From Deinococcales bacterium (GTDB lineage Bacteria > Deinococcota > Deinococci > Deinococcales > Deinococcaceae): a stretch of 8,186 bases of DNA. Location of the stretch: contig JANYFS010000278.1 of NCBI GenBank assembly GCA_025359705.1, positions 1 through 8,186 on the forward strand, read 5' to 3'. The position numbers were made by a program, and so were the translations under genes. Below the pieces are notes generated by a model that saw nothing but the letters and a program-made list of their open reading frames with translations, had not been told where the DNA came from and did no database searches. Below are positions 6,550 through 8,186 of the stretch, in pieces; within the stretch, counting starts at the first letter, position 1, and each line of letters opens with the position of its first letter.

Positions 6550-6610
6550 CTTTATGCCTGATTCGACTGATTATTTTAATCTCGAGGAATTAAAAATGTT
6601 GCTCGAGGTT

Positions 6611-7909
6611 TTACTTATTTTTATCCGAATCAATTAAGAAATCCGAATTATCCACAGCACTCGAGCCTTTTACACCCTCGAGCAGACCTGTGGTGCTGAT
6701 CAATTGGGTTGCCAAAACGGTTTGGATCACTTGGGCGATGTTGGAAGTGGTCTCATTGGCTGCGCCCCCCGATGCACTGCCGCTCGAGATTGTGACCATG
6801 CGGGCTTTGGACAGTGCTTCGGCAATCATTGGGGCTAGCAAAGGCAGCATTTCCACTTGGCGGTAGCGCAGGTAGCCCTCCCCCCCCTCGAGGATGGCTT
6901 GGGAAACTTTGCGGACGCTTTCGGCGTTGGCTTCGGCACGCAAACGAATTCCAATGGCTTCGGCCTCGGCTTGCGCTCTGGCTTGAATCAAAACCCGCTC
7001 GGCATCCGCGTCGGCTTGGGCCAACTGGGTGGCTTTCAGCTCCGAACCGCGTTGCAGGGCCAAGGCATCTTGACGTTTGGCTTCGGCTTCTGCCACCAAA
7101 GCAGCGTTGCTGGCTTGGGTTTGGGCCAGTTCGCGCTCGCGGTCCGAGATGGTGCGGGCGGCCTCGATCTGGGCCTCCCTCGAGCGGCGTTGTTGCTGGG
7201 TGGTGACAATATCGGCGTTGGCCTGGGCTTCGGCGGCACTTTGGCGGCGGCGGGCTTCGGCAACTTCGCTTTGCACCACTTTGATGTTCAGCGAATTAAA
7301 AATCAGCCCCAAGTCGGTGAGTTCTTTGGAACAGGCTTTGCGAATAATGATCGCCAAAGGATCATCGTCCTCCTCGGCAGTCAGGATGGGGTTACGGGAC
7401 AGCTCGAGGGCCTTGATTGGGGTTGTTGCTCCACTCGAGCTGGGGGTACTTTTTGCCGAAAACAATTGATCGTGGGTCAGCAGGTTGATGGCACGGCGGG
7501 CGGCGGAAGCCAACAAATCGGTCAAAATTGCCACTTGATCGCTTTCGCCCTTAGAAAAAAAGCGGTTGGCGGCAGTGGTGATCAGGGTATCGGTATCGCC
7601 CACCGAAACAATAGCGCTCGCCAAAACCCGCACCTTGATAGGGCGTGGAACCCCGCTCGAGTCTAAATCTGCGGTCTGGTCGGTAATATCCAAATCCACA
7701 TTGATGGCTTTGCTGGATAAGGTGGTTCCCGTGGTTAAAAGCGGGATTTCATAACTTTTACCAGGCCCACGGTAAATTCGGGTCGATCCACCCAACCAAG
7801 AGACCATCCGCACCGTACCTGCGCTAACATTTCGCAAAAAGCTGGTGACAATCACAGGAATCAGCACAAGAACCACAAGCACGATGACAACAACAGTGAC
7901 AATATCCAT
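6611..7909 (-). CDS. Flotillin-like SPFH domain protein
   Basis: A 432-residue protein. The start ATG at 7909-7907 is chosen because AAAGGAAAAA precedes it and because MDIVTVVVIVLVVLVLIPVIV is a typical flotillin N-terminal membrane segment; the frame stays open 37 codons further upstream, but that part is the translation of a hairpin and has no ribosome site. Order of parts: membrane segment (3-21); SPFH/band-7 domain (about 25-215), including RIYRGPGKSYEIPLL and VPRPIKVRVLASAIV; and an Ala/Glu/Arg-rich coiled coil (about 214-335) with AEA repeats, the hallmark of flotillins. The C-terminal tail is rich in Ser/Gly/Thr. Flotillins such as FloT (YuaG) organise membrane microdomains at the inner face of the membrane. 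A gene end resembling NfeD, the usual partner, lies upstream on the same strand, with a 173-base gap. Confidence 0.92.
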   Translation of the reverse strand: MDIVTVVVIVLVVLVLIPVIVTSFLRNVSAGTVRMVSWLGGSTRIYRGPGKSYEIPLLTTGTTLSSKAINVDLDITDQTADLDSSGVPRPIKVRVLASAIVSVGDTDTLITTAANRFFSKGESDQVAILTDLLASAARRAINLLTHDQLFSAKSTPSSSGATTPIKALELSRNPILTAEEDDDPLAIIIRKACSKELTDLGLIFNSLNIKVVQSEVAEARRRQSAAEAQANADIVTTQQQRRSREAQIEAARTISDRERELAQTQASNAALVAEAEAKRQDALALQRGSELKATQLAQADADAERVLIQARAQAEAEAIGIRLRAEANAESVRKVSQAILEGGEGYLRYRQVEMLPLLAPMIAEALSKARMVTISSGSASGGAANETTSNIAQVIQTVLATQLISTTGLLEGVKGSSAVDNSDFLIDSDKNK

Positions 7910-7981
7910 TTTTTCCTTTTGTTCTGTTTTGGATTTAGAAATGGCGTACTCGAGGGCCATCTTGAACCATAACACACCGTA

Positions 7982-8007
7982 GGGCGCGGCTTGCCGCGCC
8001 CTTTTTT
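7982..8007 (+). terminator. Rho-independent terminator-like hairpin facing away from the flotillin gene
   Basis: GGGCGCGG (7982-7989), loop CTTG, CCGCGCCC (7994-8001), then six T (8002-8007): a textbook terminator for + strand transcripts. No + strand gene precedes it within the window's right part. On the - strand no T-run follows, so it should not end the NfeD-flotillin transcript, though the stem could attenuate it or stabilise an RNA end. It may instead be one copy of a dispersed intergenic palindrome. Confidence 0.7.
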
Positions 8008-8040
8008 GCATGTGTCGCATCTGTTTTACGTGTGTTTCCG

Positions 8041-8081
8041 CTCGAGGGTTGCTCGAGTTCTACCCTCGAGGGTTGCTCGAG
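8041..8081. repeat. Two exact 17-base repeats, each a CTCGAG pair
   Basis: CTCGAGGGTTGCTCGAG occurs at 8041-8057 and again at 8065-8081, spaced by 24 bases start to start. Since CTCGAG is its own complement, each unit can fold into a six-pair stem with loop GGTTG, and the outer copies can also pair with one another. Confidence 0.85.
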
Positions 8082-8102
8082 AGTTATGCCTCAACTCTCG
8101 AG
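8076..8102. repeat. 10-base inverted repeat built on CTCGAG, over the NfeD stop codon
   Basis: CTCGAGAGTT (8076-8085) pairs perfectly with AACTCTCGAG (8093-8102) across a seven-base loop. The stop codon of the upstream - strand gene (8086-8084) sits at the stem-loop junction. No T-run follows on either strand. Confidence 0.8.
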
Positions 8103-8186
8103 ACAGTGCAACGCCCGTTATTGCTATTCACCTTCATCACTCGCACCATATCGCCGCGTTTGACTGCAATTCCAGCGGTGTTTTCC
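8084..8186 (-). CDS. NfeD-like protein, C-terminal end
   Basis: Thirty-three codons before a TAA stop; the gene enters from the right edge and its start lies outside. The readable part, TAGIAVKRGDMVRVMKV then GRCTVSRVEA, looks like the last strands of the small OB-fold domain that ends NfeD proteins (the G-x-x-V-R-V-x-x-V pattern with the closing strand). NfeD proteins are membrane partners of flotillins and stomatins and are usually encoded just upstream, as here. The fragment is short, so the family call leans on position as well as sequence. Confidence 0.6.
   Translation of the reverse strand, partial: ENTAGIAVKRGDMVRVMKVNSNNGRCTVSRVEA

Larger units (their letters stand above)
6243..6610. 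other. AT-rich gene-free stretch
   Basis: No open frame here has a credible start or resembles a known protein on either strand. It holds a consensus-like + strand promoter candidate (6372-6400), a strong hairpin serving as the flotillin terminator (6515-6549), and two CTCGAG copies at 6581 and 6602. GGAC and GTCC at 6355-6366 form a short operator-like inverted repeat of doubtful meaning. There are no CTCGAG copies between 5961 and 6580, the longest such gap outside the oxidase gene apart from the 678-base run within it. Confidence 0.6.
85..8102. repeat. Dispersed iterated palindrome CTCGAG (57 copies)
   Basis: Hand count of CTCGAG start positions: 85, 101, 244, 253, 347, 547, 1232, 1281, 1306, 1910, 1928, 1935, 2280, 2386, 2484, 2600, 2692, 2733, 2876, 2955, 2970, 3048, 3107, 3150, 3579, 3794, 4159, 4187, 4307, 4481, 4521, 4703, 4744, 4792, 5177, 5438, 5555, 5579, 5612, 5922, 5955, 6581, 6602, 6660, 6677, 6783, 6887, 7179, 7403, 7434, 7656, 7949, 8041, 8052, 8065, 8076, 8097. 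About two are expected in random sequence of this length. Copies occur in different codon phases (Leu-Glu as CTC GAG, Ser-Ser across TCG AGC, Thr-Arg-Val across ACT CGA GTG), so codon preference for one residue pair does not explain them. Many are followed by C or CG. Confidence 0.95.

Noticed and set aside
6857..7666. Open frame on the + strand opposite the flotillin gene (about 270 codons)
   Set aside because: The translation is low-complexity Gly/Leu/Gln, the mirror of the Ala/Glu-rich coiled coil on the other strand; the flotillin reading is clear.
7910..8020. Earlier start for the flotillin at 8020
   Set aside because: The added 37 codons are a translation of the GC hairpin and its flanks and would place a charged stretch before the N-terminal membrane segment. 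The start at 7909 has a ribosome site.
8041..8102. CRISPR array
   Set aside because: The repeats are only 17 bases, the spacer is 7 bases, and the units are made of the same CTCGAG word found throughout the window.

Overview
This 8.2 kb window comes from a bacterial chromosome with moderate G+C (sampled rows run from about 50 to 68 %, with one AT-rich stretch near 30 %). Its most striking property is a DNA-level one. The palindrome CTCGAG occurs 57 times by my hand count, against about 2 expected by chance. It lies in genes on both strands, in several reading frames, and between genes. I cannot name the organism. A Deinococcota (Meiothermus-like) or Chloroflexota (Herpetosiphon-like) source would fit the gene content and the iterated palindrome, but this is a weak inference.

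Left half (1-2681, + strand): the 3' end of a PEBP (YbhB/YbcL, Raf-kinase-inhibitor-like) gene, a CueO/CotA-type multicopper oxidase with a lipoprotein signal and Thr/Pro linker, and a second lipoprotein with a galactose-binding-like C-terminal segment. All are closely spaced with good ribosome binding sites, so they probably form one operon for cell-surface proteins.

Middle (2600-5554): a rearranged duplication. The 3' end of the second lipoprotein gene and the 5' end of the next gene (a YHYH-domain lipoprotein) occur twice, once on each side of an inverted single-gene block. That block encodes a secreted clan GH-A glycoside-hydrolase-like protein on the - strand. The left copy of the YHYH gene is truncated to a 59-codon stub. 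The right copy of the lipoprotein gene is reduced to its last 27 codons. Both ends of the block fall exactly on the motif CTCGAGCG. The intact YHYH gene follows on the right.

Right half (5555-8186): an AT-rich kilobase with one small gene resembling DUF6985-type, immunity-like proteins and probably translated from a leaderless or nearly leaderless transcript; a 368-base gene-free stretch with a minus-strand terminator; and on the - strand a flotillin (SPFH) gene preceded by the 3' end of what looks like an NfeD gene, the usual flotillin partner.

The main candidates for something undescribed are the CTCGAG system itself (a HIP1-like iterated palindrome that sits within 16 bp downstream of seven of the eight gene ends here), the CTCGAG-bounded replacement block, and the PEBP / multicopper oxidase / lipoprotein / YHYH surface-protein cluster with a shared lipoprotein leader.
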